A DNA stretch of 64,000 nt from Shewanella electrodiphila (GTDB lineage: Bacteria; Pseudomonadota; Gammaproteobacteria; Enterobacterales; Shewanellaceae): positions 124,001 to 188,000 of the forward strand of contig NZ_JAKIKU010000008.1 in NCBI RefSeq assembly GCF_023283985.1, read 5' to 3'. Within the stretch, counting starts at the first letter, position 1, and every line of letters begins with the position of its first letter. Under the pieces are notes generated by a model. It saw only the letters and a program-made list of their open reading frames with translations, made no database searches and was not told where the DNA came from. A program made the position numbers and the translations under genes. Below are positions 48,758 to 56,829 of this stretch, one piece after another.

Positions 48758-50623
48758 ATGGACGAATCTTTACTTCCTAATGTCATCCAATTTATTGGAC
48801 AAATCGATCCATTTGATAAACTGCCTAAAGCCGTAGTTCGCGACCTTGCTGAAGTGGTTAAAATTATTTATGTTTCTCAAGGTGAAGTTGTTGATTTATC
48901 TTCAGATAATCAAGAAAAGCATTTGTATATTGTGCGCTCAGGCGCGATGGAGCAACGTAAAAAAAGTGGTGTGTTACGCGCCCGTCTAGAATCAGAAGAC
49001 TTATTTGGCTTCACCTTTTTAGATTCTGATGTTGATGACGATCAAGGTTATCAAGCTATCGCCATTGAGCCCTGCTTACTGTACCTGATCCCTCATTCAG
49101 CACTGCAAAGCTTGTTTACTAAGACACCTGAATACGCAGAACATTTTGCATCACAAGCACAAGTACGTTTGAACTCAGCATTAGATGTTGTCTGGTCAAA
49201 TAAAGAAAAAGGCTTGTTCATTCGCAAGGTAAAAGATGTCGCCAGTGGTCGTATTGCTGTGGTCACCGCCGATATGAGCATTCAAGCTGTCGCCCATGAA
49301 ATGCGCATGATTAAACGTACATCCTGCGCTGTCATTTACGAAGATAACAAAATTGTCGGCTTGATTACCGACCGTGATATGACCAAACGCGTCATTGTGG
49401 AAGGCTACCCAATTGATAACCCAATTAAAGATGTGATGACATCGAATCCGCTCACTGTCGCGCCCGATGATCTTGTTCTGCAAGCTGCCTCACTGATGAT
49501 GCAATACAACGTGCGTAATCTTCCTGTCGTCGAAGACAACAAAGTCGTCGGGTTATTAACTACGACACACTTAGTGCAAAACCACCGTATGCAGGCCATT
49601 TTTCTAATTGAGAAAATTAAGTATGCTGTCAGTGTCAAAGAACTTGCTGAATTAAACCCAGAGCGCCAAGCCATTTTCGAAGCTTTAGTAGAAGGCAAAG
49701 TGGTACCTGAAACCATCGGCAAAGTAATGGCGATGATTTTCGATGCTTACACTCGACGATTAATCAATATCATGATTGATCAACTAGGTCAGCCGCCCTG
49801 CGAATTTGCCTGGATTGTCGCAGGCTCCCATGCCCGCAATGAAGTTCATTGCTTAACGGATCAAGATAGTGCAATCGTGTTAGCCGATAACGCTACTGCC
49901 AATGATCGGATTTACTTCAAACATTTAGCCGAATTTGTCACTCAAGGGCTTAATCGTTGTGATTACCCACTTTGCACGGGCTTTTATATGCCGACCACTG
50001 AAAAGTGGTGCCAACCATTATCAATGTGGAAGCAATATTATAAAAAGTGGGTCGCTAACCCTGAATACGAACGCCTGCTCAATATCAGTGTATTTTTAGA
50101 GATTAGAACTGCATTTGGTAATCAGCAGTTTGAACATGAATTACATGAGTCTATGCATAACCATATTCGTGCAAATGCAGAATTCTTGGGGATCTTAGTC
50201 AAAGACGCGACAAATACCAGTCCACCCCTCGGTATCTTTAATTCATTAGTGCTAGAAAAAAGTGGTGAGAATAATAAGACACTGAATATCAAAAAATATG
50301 CGATTAACTTAATTATCGATCTAGCAAGGATCTATGCCTTAGCTGTTGGCAGTGATGCACTGCAAACAGAGGCTCGTTTCCAAGCGGCTAATGATGCGGG
50401 AGTATTAAGTGATGATGCCTTTAAAAATATTATGGGCGCTTACCGCTTTATTTTGTCGTTCAGATACAGCCATCAACTAACGGCATTAAAGGAAGGCAAA
50501 GTTCCTAATAACCATATTAATCCAGATACTTTTGGTAGCTTCGAGCGTAAACATTTAAAAGACGCCTTTCGGATCATTGCCGATCAACAAGATGCCGCTA
50601 AACTGCGCTTTGGAAATATCTAA
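48758..50623 (+). CDS. cNMP-binding/CBS/DUF294 nucleotidyltransferase-like protein
   Basis: 621 residues: cyclic-nucleotide-binding-like domain (1-145), CBS pair (about 160-285), DUF294 nucleotidyltransferase-like domain with GSHARNEVHCLTDQDSA near 357-373 (GSxxRxE...DxD layout) and a DUF294 C-terminal domain. Such proteins resemble GlnD-type sensors and usually sit beside a DnaQ-like exonuclease, as here. The exonuclease start overlaps its stop codon by one base. Role probably regulatory; not settled. Confidence 0.9.
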   Translation: MDESLLPNVIQFIGQIDPFDKLPKAVVRDLAEVVKIIYVSQGEVVDLSSDNQEKHLYIVRSGAMEQRKKSGVLRARLESEDLFGFTFLDSDVDDDQGYQAIAIEPCLLYLIPHSALQSLFTKTPEYAEHFASQAQVRLNSALDVVWSNKEKGLFIRKVKDVASGRIAVVTADMSIQAVAHEMRMIKRTSCAVIYEDNKIVGLITDRDMTKRVIVEGYPIDNPIKDVMTSNPLTVAPDDLVLQAASLMMQYNVRNLPVVEDNKVVGLLTTTHLVQNHRMQAIFLIEKIKYAVSVKELAELNPERQAIFEALVEGKVVPETIGKVMAMIFDAYTRRLINIMIDQLGQPPCEFAWIVAGSHARNEVHCLTDQDSAIVLADNATANDRIYFKHLAEFVTQGLNRCDYPLCTGFYMPTTEKWCQPLSMWKQYYKKWVANPEYERLLNISVFLEIRTAFGNQQFEHELHESMHNHIRANAEFLGILVKDATNTSPPLGIFNSLVLEKSGENNKTLNIKKYAINLIIDLARIYALAVGSDALQTEARFQAANDAGVLSDDAFKNIMGAYRFILSFRYSHQLTALKEGKVPNNHINPDTFGSFERKHLKDAFRIIADQQDAAKLRFGNI

Positions 50624-51342
50624 TGGCTCTTTTAGACTATTTCCATCCTCTGTCGGTTTTAAAAAGGCAACGTGAAAGCTTTCTTATTAAAGACAGCTCA
50701 ATGCAAAGTCTGCTTAAGCCGACCAAAGCAGAGCTGCCAGAACTTAAGGCGTTATGCAAAGACTTAACCTACGTGGTACTCGACATCGAAACCACTGGCT
50801 TCGATCCTGTTGATGATGACATTCTCAGTATGGGTTGGGTAGTGATTAACAACCAACAGATTGACTTAGCCAATTGCCAACACCTTTATATTAAGAACTG
50901 TGACAAAGTAAAACCTGAATCTGCAGTCATCAATCACATCACTCCACAAATGTTAGATAACGGCATTTCTCTGCATGAGGCAATGAACTATTTTTTCACT
51001 CAATTGGGCGACAGGGTATTAGTAGCTCACGGTTCAGTGATTGAATCGGGGTTTATAAACTACTACGCCAAAAAGTATTGGCAACTGCCTACGCTGCCTT
51101 TACTTTGGCTCGACACCTTATGCTTGGAGAAGCATTTTGCTACCGCGATAGATCATTACTCTGATGTCGATCTCACCTTAGCAGGCACCCGCAAACGTTA
51201 TGGCTTGCCTGAATATAATAGTCATAACGCATTAGTCGATGCGCTCGGGGCAGCAGAATTATTGTTGGCGCAACAAAAAAGGTTATCTCGAGGCAGTCGC
51301 GACAGCTTTGCCCGACTCTATCGATTAAGTCAGAAGAAATAG
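50623..51342 (+). CDS. DnaQ-like 3'-5' exonuclease (DEDDh)
   Basis: 239 residues. Exo motifs: VVLDIETTGFDP (DxE), HGSVIESGF and SHNALVDALGAAELL (HxAxxD). Family members remove nucleotides from 3' ends, as the proofreading subunit of DNA polymerase III does, but this is a stand-alone paralogue translationally coupled to the DUF294 gene (TAATG overlap). Confidence 0.92.
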   Translation: MALLDYFHPLSVLKRQRESFLIKDSSMQSLLKPTKAELPELKALCKDLTYVVLDIETTGFDPVDDDILSMGWVVINNQQIDLANCQHLYIKNCDKVKPESAVINHITPQMLDNGISLHEAMNYFFTQLGDRVLVAHGSVIESGFINYYAKKYWQLPTLPLLWLDTLCLEKHFATAIDHYSDVDLTLAGTRKRYGLPEYNSHNALVDALGAAELLLAQQKRLSRGSRDSFARLYRLSQKK

Positions 51343-51465
51343 CTAAAAATACACTAGAGAAGTGTACGACCATATTAAAGTTTGATCATTTTCAAACATA
51401 CTTTTGGATAAAAAAGCGTCAGACTTTTAACTCTATTCTGTGAGTTTCAGATTATAATTTATATG

Positions 51466-51566
51466 AGTTAACGCCCGCTTAAGTGGACAAAAATTGTTGG
51501 TTATAATGTGGAGCGAAGCGGAACCTAACCAACTGTTTTTTGTTCCGTTTAAAGCGCTTGTTAGGC
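51466..51566 (-). repeat. attC site 1 (integron cassette recombination site)
   Basis: 101 bp imperfect palindrome. Read on the minus strand it starts GCCTAACAAGCGC and ends GCGGGCGTTAACT. Inner arms GTTGGTTA/TAACCAAC and outer arms GCTTAA.GGA.AAAA pair well. The starting core with flank (ATTCGCCTAAC) is the exact complement of the first bases of the same cassette (GTTAGGCGAAT, 52218 down), as expected of a gene cassette. The end core GTTAACT departs by one base from the GTTRRRY consensus. Confidence 0.85.
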
Positions 51567-51570
51567 GAAT

Positions 51571-52197
51571 TTATTGCTTAGACCTATCGGTCACGATTTT
51601 AAAGTCTTTAAAAGCAGCTCTTGCATGTATTATTTCAACACCATTATCTAACTCTGTTAAATGTTTACGCACTTCTTCTCTTGTGAGCTTCGATTCACTA
51701 CCAATAATAACTTTTGTTAACTTTAAGCTTTCATTGAAACCTTGAAAATATAATGAGCCTTCTTTAACAAACTTCGATAATTCTAATACAGTACGATGCT
51801 CTTTTTCATAACGCCAATGACTAAATTTTGTAGTTAATAAAGTTGTTGGAAATTCAGGGTTTTTAATAATATTAGAATTTAATCTTTTGCTTACATACTC
51901 AACAGCTTTTAGGTCTTCTTTCTTAATTTCAAATCCTAGGCAAAGGCCACGATGATTATCAGCATAGTGCCCCCACTGAACTGGATTACTCCAAGTTTTA
52001 CTAAAGCACAAAATACCAAATTTTTTAGTCATCTCAGACTTCATGACTTTAATAGATTTACGTATTGCCTTATTCGACAATTCAATACCGAGCATTTCAA
52101 ATGGGTCATTTAAGTTATCAAGGGTAGAGGCTTTAATTCTTCTATTAACTAAATTATTTATGCCATATTCAGTATTAGTGAAATGATAATATTCCAA
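51571..52197 (-). CDS. DUF2971 family protein in gene cassette 1
   Basis: 208 residues from a TTG at 52197 with SD AGGAG. The longer frame to 52224 would begin inside the attC site. It opens LEYYHFTNTEYGINNL, with LCFSKTWSNPVQWGHYADNHRG and FSHWRYEKEHRTVLEL, the typical DUF2971 segments (an ADP-ribosyltransferase-like HYT/WxHYAD/YEKE pattern). The role is unknown; DUF2971 genes are frequent in mobile and defence contexts. It ends five bases before attC1 in cassette orientation. Confidence 0.85.
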   Translation of the reverse strand: MEYYHFTNTEYGINNLVNRRIKASTLDNLNDPFEMLGIELSNKAIRKSIKVMKSEMTKKFGILCFSKTWSNPVQWGHYADNHRGLCLGFEIKKEDLKAVEYVSKRLNSNIIKNPEFPTTLLTTKFSHWRYEKEHRTVLELSKFVKEGSLYFQGFNESLKLTKVIIGSESKLTREEVRKHLTELDNGVEIIHARAAFKDFKIVTDRSKQ

Positions 52198-52211
52198 TGA
52201 AACTCCTATTC

Positions 52212-52314
52212 GCCTAACGCCCAATTAACAGGCAAAAAATTGTTGGCTAAAATAAGTGAACGTAGTGAACAAAAAGCCAACTGTTTTTTGTCCTTGTTTA
52301 ATTTCTTGTTAGGT
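52212..52314 (-). repeat. attC site 2 (integron cassette recombination site)
   Basis: 103 bp imperfect palindrome. On the minus strand it begins GGCACCTAACAAG and ends TTGGGCGTTAGGC. Inner arms GTTGGCT/AGCCAAC. Its first core (GGCACCTAAC) is the exact complement of the start of its own cassette (GTTAGGTGCC at 52706 down). R'' ACCTAAC and R' GTTAGGC fit the RYYYAAC/GTTRRRY consensus. The 'TAACAA...GGGCGTTA' frame resembles Vibrio-type attC repeats. Confidence 0.9.
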
Positions 52315-52695
52315 GCCTTTTAGTATCACAGGTTCTTTTTGACTGATCACGCTGATACAAGTATCCAGTCCAATGATAAGATATTCCTTGTAATATTCTA
52401 AGCTGCCAATCATAAAGTCTGTCCGTGAACTTTCTTGAGAAAGCCAACCTCCTGATTCAACTTTAAAGCACCATCCATCTTTCATCGTTATGACTTGCCA
52501 CCAATTATGTAAATCTCTCTCATCTAGTACACGAAAGCCTTCAGTCATATCAAATCGTAACGTTAGAACTTCTTGTGTTGCCAAAATTGAGACTTGGACA
52601 TCGAGAAACTCAAGATCATAATGAATGTCTACAATTTCAACATCACCATCATTTATCTTATCTGGAAACACCACCTTGGCGTTGAACTCTTCCAT
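52309..52695 (-). CDS. Hypothetical protein in gene cassette 2
   Basis: 128 residues from an ATG at 52695 (a GTG two codons earlier lies in the core site). Soluble, beta-rich, no motif recognised; the text DLHNWWQVITMKDGWCFKVESG resembles small immunity-type or DUF cassettes but no family can be named. The stop codon sits inside attC2, a common economy in integron cassettes, so the gene is a genuine cassette cargo. Confidence 0.7.
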   Translation of the reverse strand: MEEFNAKVVFPDKINDGDVEIVDIHYDLEFLDVQVSILATQEVLTLRFDMTEGFRVLDERDLHNWWQVITMKDGWCFKVESGGWLSQESSRTDFMIGSLEYYKEYLIIGLDTCISVISQKEPVILKGT

Positions 52696-52699
52696 AGGC

Positions 52700-52706
52700 A
52701 CCTAAC
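52700..52706 (-). other. Integron core site at the array start
   Basis: GTTAGGT on the minus strand, the recombination core at the 5' end of cassette 2. The matching other half of an attI or an earlier attC is not recognisable beyond it. A small hairpin CATGAG/CTCATG follows at 52718-52737. Confidence 0.6.
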
Positions 52707-53420
52707 GATCATAGTTCATGAGCCGTAGGTCTCATGTAACGGGTTGTTCTTTACTTCGGAGAGAGGAGGTTGTCGCTACTCAATCCGTGAGTTCATATTC
52801 CATGCCCTTGGGGCTTAATTGAAGCCCCCCTGCGGCGTGAGGGAAGCATCGCTTCTTTACTTGAAGTCAATTGCAGGTCTCTTTAAAAGCTACGCTTTAC
52901 GAGCCTTAGCAAGTGCCTTCAAGCTACCATAAAATAGGCGTTTCTTCCATCGCGTTTGGTTCTATCTACTCCCTCGGCTAGACTAAAATATCACTTCTTT
53001 TTACTAAAAAATCGTCTACCGCAGGTCAAGAACAGCTTATTCAATAGCAGCACAATAATGTTCCAGGCTGCTCAATTCAAACTTCAAAGGTATCATCGCT
53101 AAGTCATTGTTGTAAATAGAGTATCTCCCTTAAACTCTTAAACAATGCTCATAATACTGCCGGAGAAAGAATGCATCTTTGTTTACGAGGTCTATACAAC
53201 ACTTTAAAAAATTCCGCAGTAGATTGATATTTATGGGTTTTATTGAATGTTATAAAATTATCGATGCGTAAAAAGCTCATTTTACGCATCCTTTGGCCCC
53301 AGAATTATCTCAATTTGAAGAAAATCAGTTATAACTGTATAGGCAATCAGTCATTTGGACGACAAGTAAGGCGGTGATAATCGATTAGAAATAGTAAGCT
53401 TATGCTGATTATCCCATTGC
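52707..53420. other. Gene-free spacer with short hairpins, left part
   Basis: About 700 bases without a credible reading frame on either strand; several stops in all frames. It contains short self-complementary pieces: GGGGCTT/GAAGCCCC (52809-52827), GAAGC/GCTTC (52844-52855), AAAGC/GCTTT near 52896, and a longer inverted repeat at 53263-53290. No integrase or transposase remnant recognised. Confidence 0.5.
53263..53290. repeat. Inverted repeat, 11-bp arms
   Basis: Perfect arms GATGCGTAAAA and TTTTACGCATC around a six-base loop agctca. It ends close to an AT-rich run but lacks a T-run on the + strand. Alone in the spacer. Confidence 0.85.
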
Positions 53421-54062
53421 TAGCACCAACTCGTTTTGGGGCATAAACGAGTTACCCGTTTATGTTTTGTACTTCATCTATATTGGCTAAATTACTTAAG
53501 GCCATCACTTCAATCTAATCCATTGCCTGCCGCAGGCTATCGTGCAAGCACGACTGTGACACGCTGCAAGTTCATCCCTGAAAGCTCGGCCATGACGAAT
53601 AACATCCTTGTTAAACGGCCAGTTCGGCATCTATGCCTCTCGCTCAGAGCGTTTCACACAGTGAAACTTCGCCATGTCATGGACGGTCACAGCCGCGCTT
53701 ACACCGGAATTTTCATTTCTTCGATTTGACTATATTTGTGACAGTTTAAAAAGCTAAATTACTCAAGTTGCGTGGGTGCTTTTGATCTTCTTTGAATGTT
53801 CAATTTGAATTGAGGACGCAGAGAAAATAGCGTGAGCCTGACAGGACGTCAGGCTAGCTTTCGCGGTGCAGGGATGCACCATCGGAAGCGTTAGCATTTT
53901 CGAATAAGGCCGAAGCAGTAATCAAACGAAGTCTAAAGCTGGATCAATCCCCGTTGAAAATATGCGCTTTTCAGCATTTTTCGTTAGGGGCGGCAAGGTG
54001 ATCCAAGAGGGTATTGCTGTTGATACCCTTTTGGTCTGGTGTGGGCGAAGCGCCACGACCTT
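53421..54062. repeat. Large hairpin-rich non-coding repeat, copy A
   Basis: About 640 bases, matched by copy B (54131-54701). The core 53801-54036 aligns to 54438-54673 over 236 bp with five substitutions and no gap. Core hairpins: GCCTGAC/GTCAGGC (loop aggac), GGTGCA/TGCACC (loop ggga), GAGGGTAT/ATACCCTT. Upstream part also matches (TGCCTGCCGCAGGCTATCGTGCA). Compared with B it carries an extra 75-80 bases around 53598-53673. No transposase or reading frame; the 97-codon open frame inside lacks a site and has no matching counterpart in B. Confidence 0.85.
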
Positions 54063-54064
54063 GA

Positions 54065-54094
54065 TTTAGATTTAGATTTAGATTTAGATTTAGA
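54065..54094. repeat. TTTAGA microsatellite between the two large repeats
   Basis: Five exact copies of the six-base unit TTTAGA, directly after copy A. Confidence 0.95.
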
Positions 54095-54130
54095 TTCTAT
54101 TCAAACCTAGAAATCATTAGCTGACTAAAG

Positions 54131-54701
54131 CTGCTAACAAATTTTGGGACAAAAACGTTTTAAGGCCACCAATTCTATATTTCATTTATATTGGCTCAGT
54201 TACTGCAGACCATTACCTCTATCTAACCCATTGCCTGCCGCAGGCTATCGTGCAGATACAACTGCGAAACGCTGCATTCTTTATTAAAATCAAAAGGTCC
54301 CTGAAAGCTCGGCCATGACGTCCATGTCATGGACGGTCACAGCCGCGCTTACACCGGAATTTTCATTTCTTCGATTTAACTTTATTCGCGTCAATTTAAA
54401 GAGCTAAAAAGATCTAGTTCTAATTAACTAGAAGATTCAATTTGAATTGAGGACGCAGAGAAAATAGCGTGAGCCTGACAGGACGTCAGGCTAGCTTTCG
54501 CGGTGCAGGGATGCACCATCGGAAGCGTTAGCATTTTCGAATAAGACCGAAGCAGTAATCAAACGAAGTCTAAAGCTGGATCAATCCCCGTTGAAAACAT
54601 GCGTTTTTCAGCATTTTTCGTTAGGGGCGGCAGGGTGATCCAAGAGGGTATTGCTGTTGATACCCTCTTGGTCGGGTGTGGGTGGAAAACCCACGACCTT
54701 T
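54131..54701. repeat. Large hairpin-rich non-coding repeat, copy B
   Basis: About 570 bases, same order of blocks as copy A. The last hairpin is GTGGGT/ACCCAC here versus GTGG/CCAC with different inner bases in A, so pairing is kept while sequence differs. The GCTCGGCCATGACG...CATGGACGGTCAC block is shared. Function unknown; structured RNA, MITE-like element or recombination array are all possible. Confidence 0.85.
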
Positions 54702-54870
54702 ATCCAAACGGAGTTTGGAAATACAGAAAGGAAGTTTACGGTCTAAATCAGGTGTGAACTAAGCACCACGACTTTGTTTTATGAGCCCACAATAAGTCAT
54801 TACTGGATGTTCAATTCTTTATAATCAATTCTGTGCGATCAATTCTTGTAATAAAAAGCCCCTGAAACTA
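54702..54870. other. Gene-free spacer after repeat B
   Basis: About 170 bases, no coding potential. Ends at the terminator of the PF05426 lyase gene. Confidence 0.4.
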
Positions 54871-54902
54871 AAAAGCGAATACCTATATCAGTATTCGCTT
54901 TT
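54871..54902 (-). terminator. Terminator of the PF05426-type lyase gene
   Basis: 12-bp stem AAAAGCGAATAC/GTATTCGCTTTT with loop ctatatca, about 23 bases past the stop codon. T-run of moderate length on the minus strand. Confidence 0.7.
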
Positions 54903-54924
54903 CATTTTAAGCAGTCAGAATCAG

Positions 54925-56178
54925 TTAGTTTGAACGATACAGCAGTTCAATCTCACGCTGTGCCCATACCTCAGCTAAGTTTTTACTCACGCTGTAATTA
55001 CTAAAGTCAGTGTCTTTCGCCAAGTTAATCCATTGCTCGTTATTCAACGCTTGACCTGCTTTTAGGTAAATCGGTGACATACGGGCAATTCTGCGGCTGT
55101 CTTTTTCAGGAAAAGGCCAACTGGCTTTAGGATCATTGTAATTCACCATAAACTCGATGCCTTTCGATAAAGACACGCCTTGATCATTTTCATAGTGCCA
55201 CAAGTCAACATTAACCTTATCACCAAGTTGAGCAATGCCTACTAACGGATCTAAGCTGAAGTAATGGTAATGATAAGAACGAGTTCTTTGCGCTTCATGT
55301 GGCTGCGAGCCATCTTCAGCAAACTGAGTATCAACACGAACTTTACCTTTTTGAACCATTTGCTTAGTTAAATGTGTATTACCTAAGAAGTATGCAATGC
55401 CTGCCATTTGATAATCATACCAAGTGCCGTGGTTATTAGGTGCATAAGCCTCGCCTTTAGGGCCACCACTTAAATCGTCTTCTATTAACCAATCAAGATA
55501 ATCGCTGTACCATTGCTCTATTCCCTGCTCGTCTTTATCTGTCCACGAGGGTGACTGAGATAAAATAGCTATCGCATCTAAATTACGTTCAACCAAGGTA
55601 CGAGTATCGATCAAACCACTGCGACGTCCGTCTGCCACACCTGGTACGCCTTGACCAAAATTCACATTGGGATTCATGCGTGTGTCTTCATCTATATACC
55701 AAGCACGAACTAATTCAATCGCTTTATTGGCGTAGGCTTCATCTTCACTAAAGTAATAACCTAATGCTAATGCCCGCACTGTACGAGTAAAAGTGCCAAT
55801 TCTTACTGAGTCCGTTTCATCAGATTTAGACGCTGGATTAGTTTTCCCATCAAAGCGTATCCAAGGTAGGCCGTCAGCTTTAGATTCATCTGGCCACCAA
55901 TAAGGACTAATGCTCATATAATCATTTTTATCGCCACTAGGAGGTGTGAAGCCTTTATGGGCTACACTGAAAATACCTGCCTTTTTGCCGATATCTGCTT
56001 CTTCAAGTAGTTGCTGGTAACTGCGCTGCATTGATTTAGGTGCATTTTCTGAATGTAACAAAGCACGATTAGCTGCCAATGTGGCTTCATCTAAAAAAAC
56101 AAAATTTGCCGCCAATACAGGACTCGTTACAAATACACTCATTAAAGCGGCTGCGCACAAAGATTTTGGGACTTTCAT
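54925..56178 (-). CDS. PF05426-type alginate lyase (PL5/PL38-like)
   Basis: 417 residues with signal peptide (cleavage near VLAA-NFVF). All-alpha (alpha/alpha toroid) lyase. Motifs: YMSISPYWWPD (87-97), APNNHGTWYDYQ (NNH 248-250; candidate catalytic His250), and RTRSYHYHYFSL (298-309) with catalytic-type Tyr/His, in the order of PL5 and PL38 enzymes. It cleaves alginate or glucuronan; here alginate is favoured by the neighbours. No lipobox, so probably periplasmic. SD GGAGGAAG. The candidate operator TTGTATTAC lies 21 bases upstream. Confidence 0.87.
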   Translation of the reverse strand: MKVPKSLCAAALMSVFVTSPVLAANFVFLDEATLAANRALLHSENAPKSMQRSYQQLLEEADIGKKAGIFSVAHKGFTPPSGDKNDYMSISPYWWPDESKADGLPWIRFDGKTNPASKSDETDSVRIGTFTRTVRALALGYYFSEDEAYANKAIELVRAWYIDEDTRMNPNVNFGQGVPGVADGRRSGLIDTRTLVERNLDAIAILSQSPSWTDKDEQGIEQWYSDYLDWLIEDDLSGGPKGEAYAPNNHGTWYDYQMAGIAYFLGNTHLTKQMVQKGKVRVDTQFAEDGSQPHEAQRTRSYHYHYFSLDPLVGIAQLGDKVNVDLWHYENDQGVSLSKGIEFMVNYNDPKASWPFPEKDSRRIARMSPIYLKAGQALNNEQWINLAKDTDFSNYSVSKNLAEVWAQREIELLYRSN

Positions 56179-56829
56179 TTACTTCCTCCAGCTATTAAGT
56201 AATACAAATATAGCATAAGACAAAAATTATTCAGTGATACAGGTCATGTAAAATTACTATCTTTATGTAACCAAATAAATATAAAACTGCAAAAACAACA
56301 ACTTAAAAATACAATTAATTATTGGTAATAATTTCTATAACGAAATTTGATGTGCGTCTCACAATTGATATTGTATTATGTTAGTATCATTTTATTGATT
56401 TATTGGGAAATGGTTTCACTGTATCGACTTTGTCTAAGAGGCAAAGGTTAATACACTCCCATTTATCGTTTTCATACAGCGAGTTCGAAAAGCCAGCACC
56501 TAAGAATATTTGGGGCGTGCAGTCTTCGACCCGCAATGAAGTTACCACCCTAAGAAGAATAACTGCGGTCAAGGTAACAACGAGGTTAGCGACCCAATTT
56601 AATAAGTCAGTGTGACAAATAGATTTTAGGTTATTGCAGCTACGATATGTGCTTTAGCAAATGCATCCACTACTCAGGATGCTAAATCGTTGATGAAATA
56701 AGAATGTTTGAAGTTTTAAAGTTTGCACTTTTAATAAGGTCAGTCTGATTACTGAGTAATTAAGGCTTTTTTTCAGCATTATTGCTGATGTTGGTTCCCA
56801 TAGATTTACTCTTAGAAAAGGTTATAAAA
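56179..56829. promoter_or_regulatory. Divergent control region of the lyase and symporter genes
   Basis: 651 bases. Holds TTGTATTAC on the minus strand at 56199-56207 and TTGTATTAT at 56371-56379, variants of the word found upstream of the PL6 operon. The middle (56400-56700) has a few unconvincing open frames; a 22-codon piece that ends near 56700 (...AATICALANASTTQDAKS) resembles the decayed start of an exported protein, but no gene can be defended. Confidence 0.45.

Noticed and set aside
53436..53729. 97-codon open frame as a gene
   Set aside because: No Shine-Dalgarno, unusual amino-acid mix, lies inside the non-coding repeat, and the frame is not preserved in repeat copy B.
54065..54094. 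CRISPR-like short repeats
   Set aside because: Both the TTTAGA and the AACCAAAG repeats are pure tandem repeats without spacers.
52707..54924. Decayed integron integrase or transposase
   Set aside because: Translated pieces show no recognisable recombinase motif on either strand; stops are frequent in all frames.
56403..56615. 70-codon frame and its antisense partner between the lyase and symporter genes
   Set aside because: No SD and no recognisable protein features. A possible decayed gene around 56400-56700 remains speculative.
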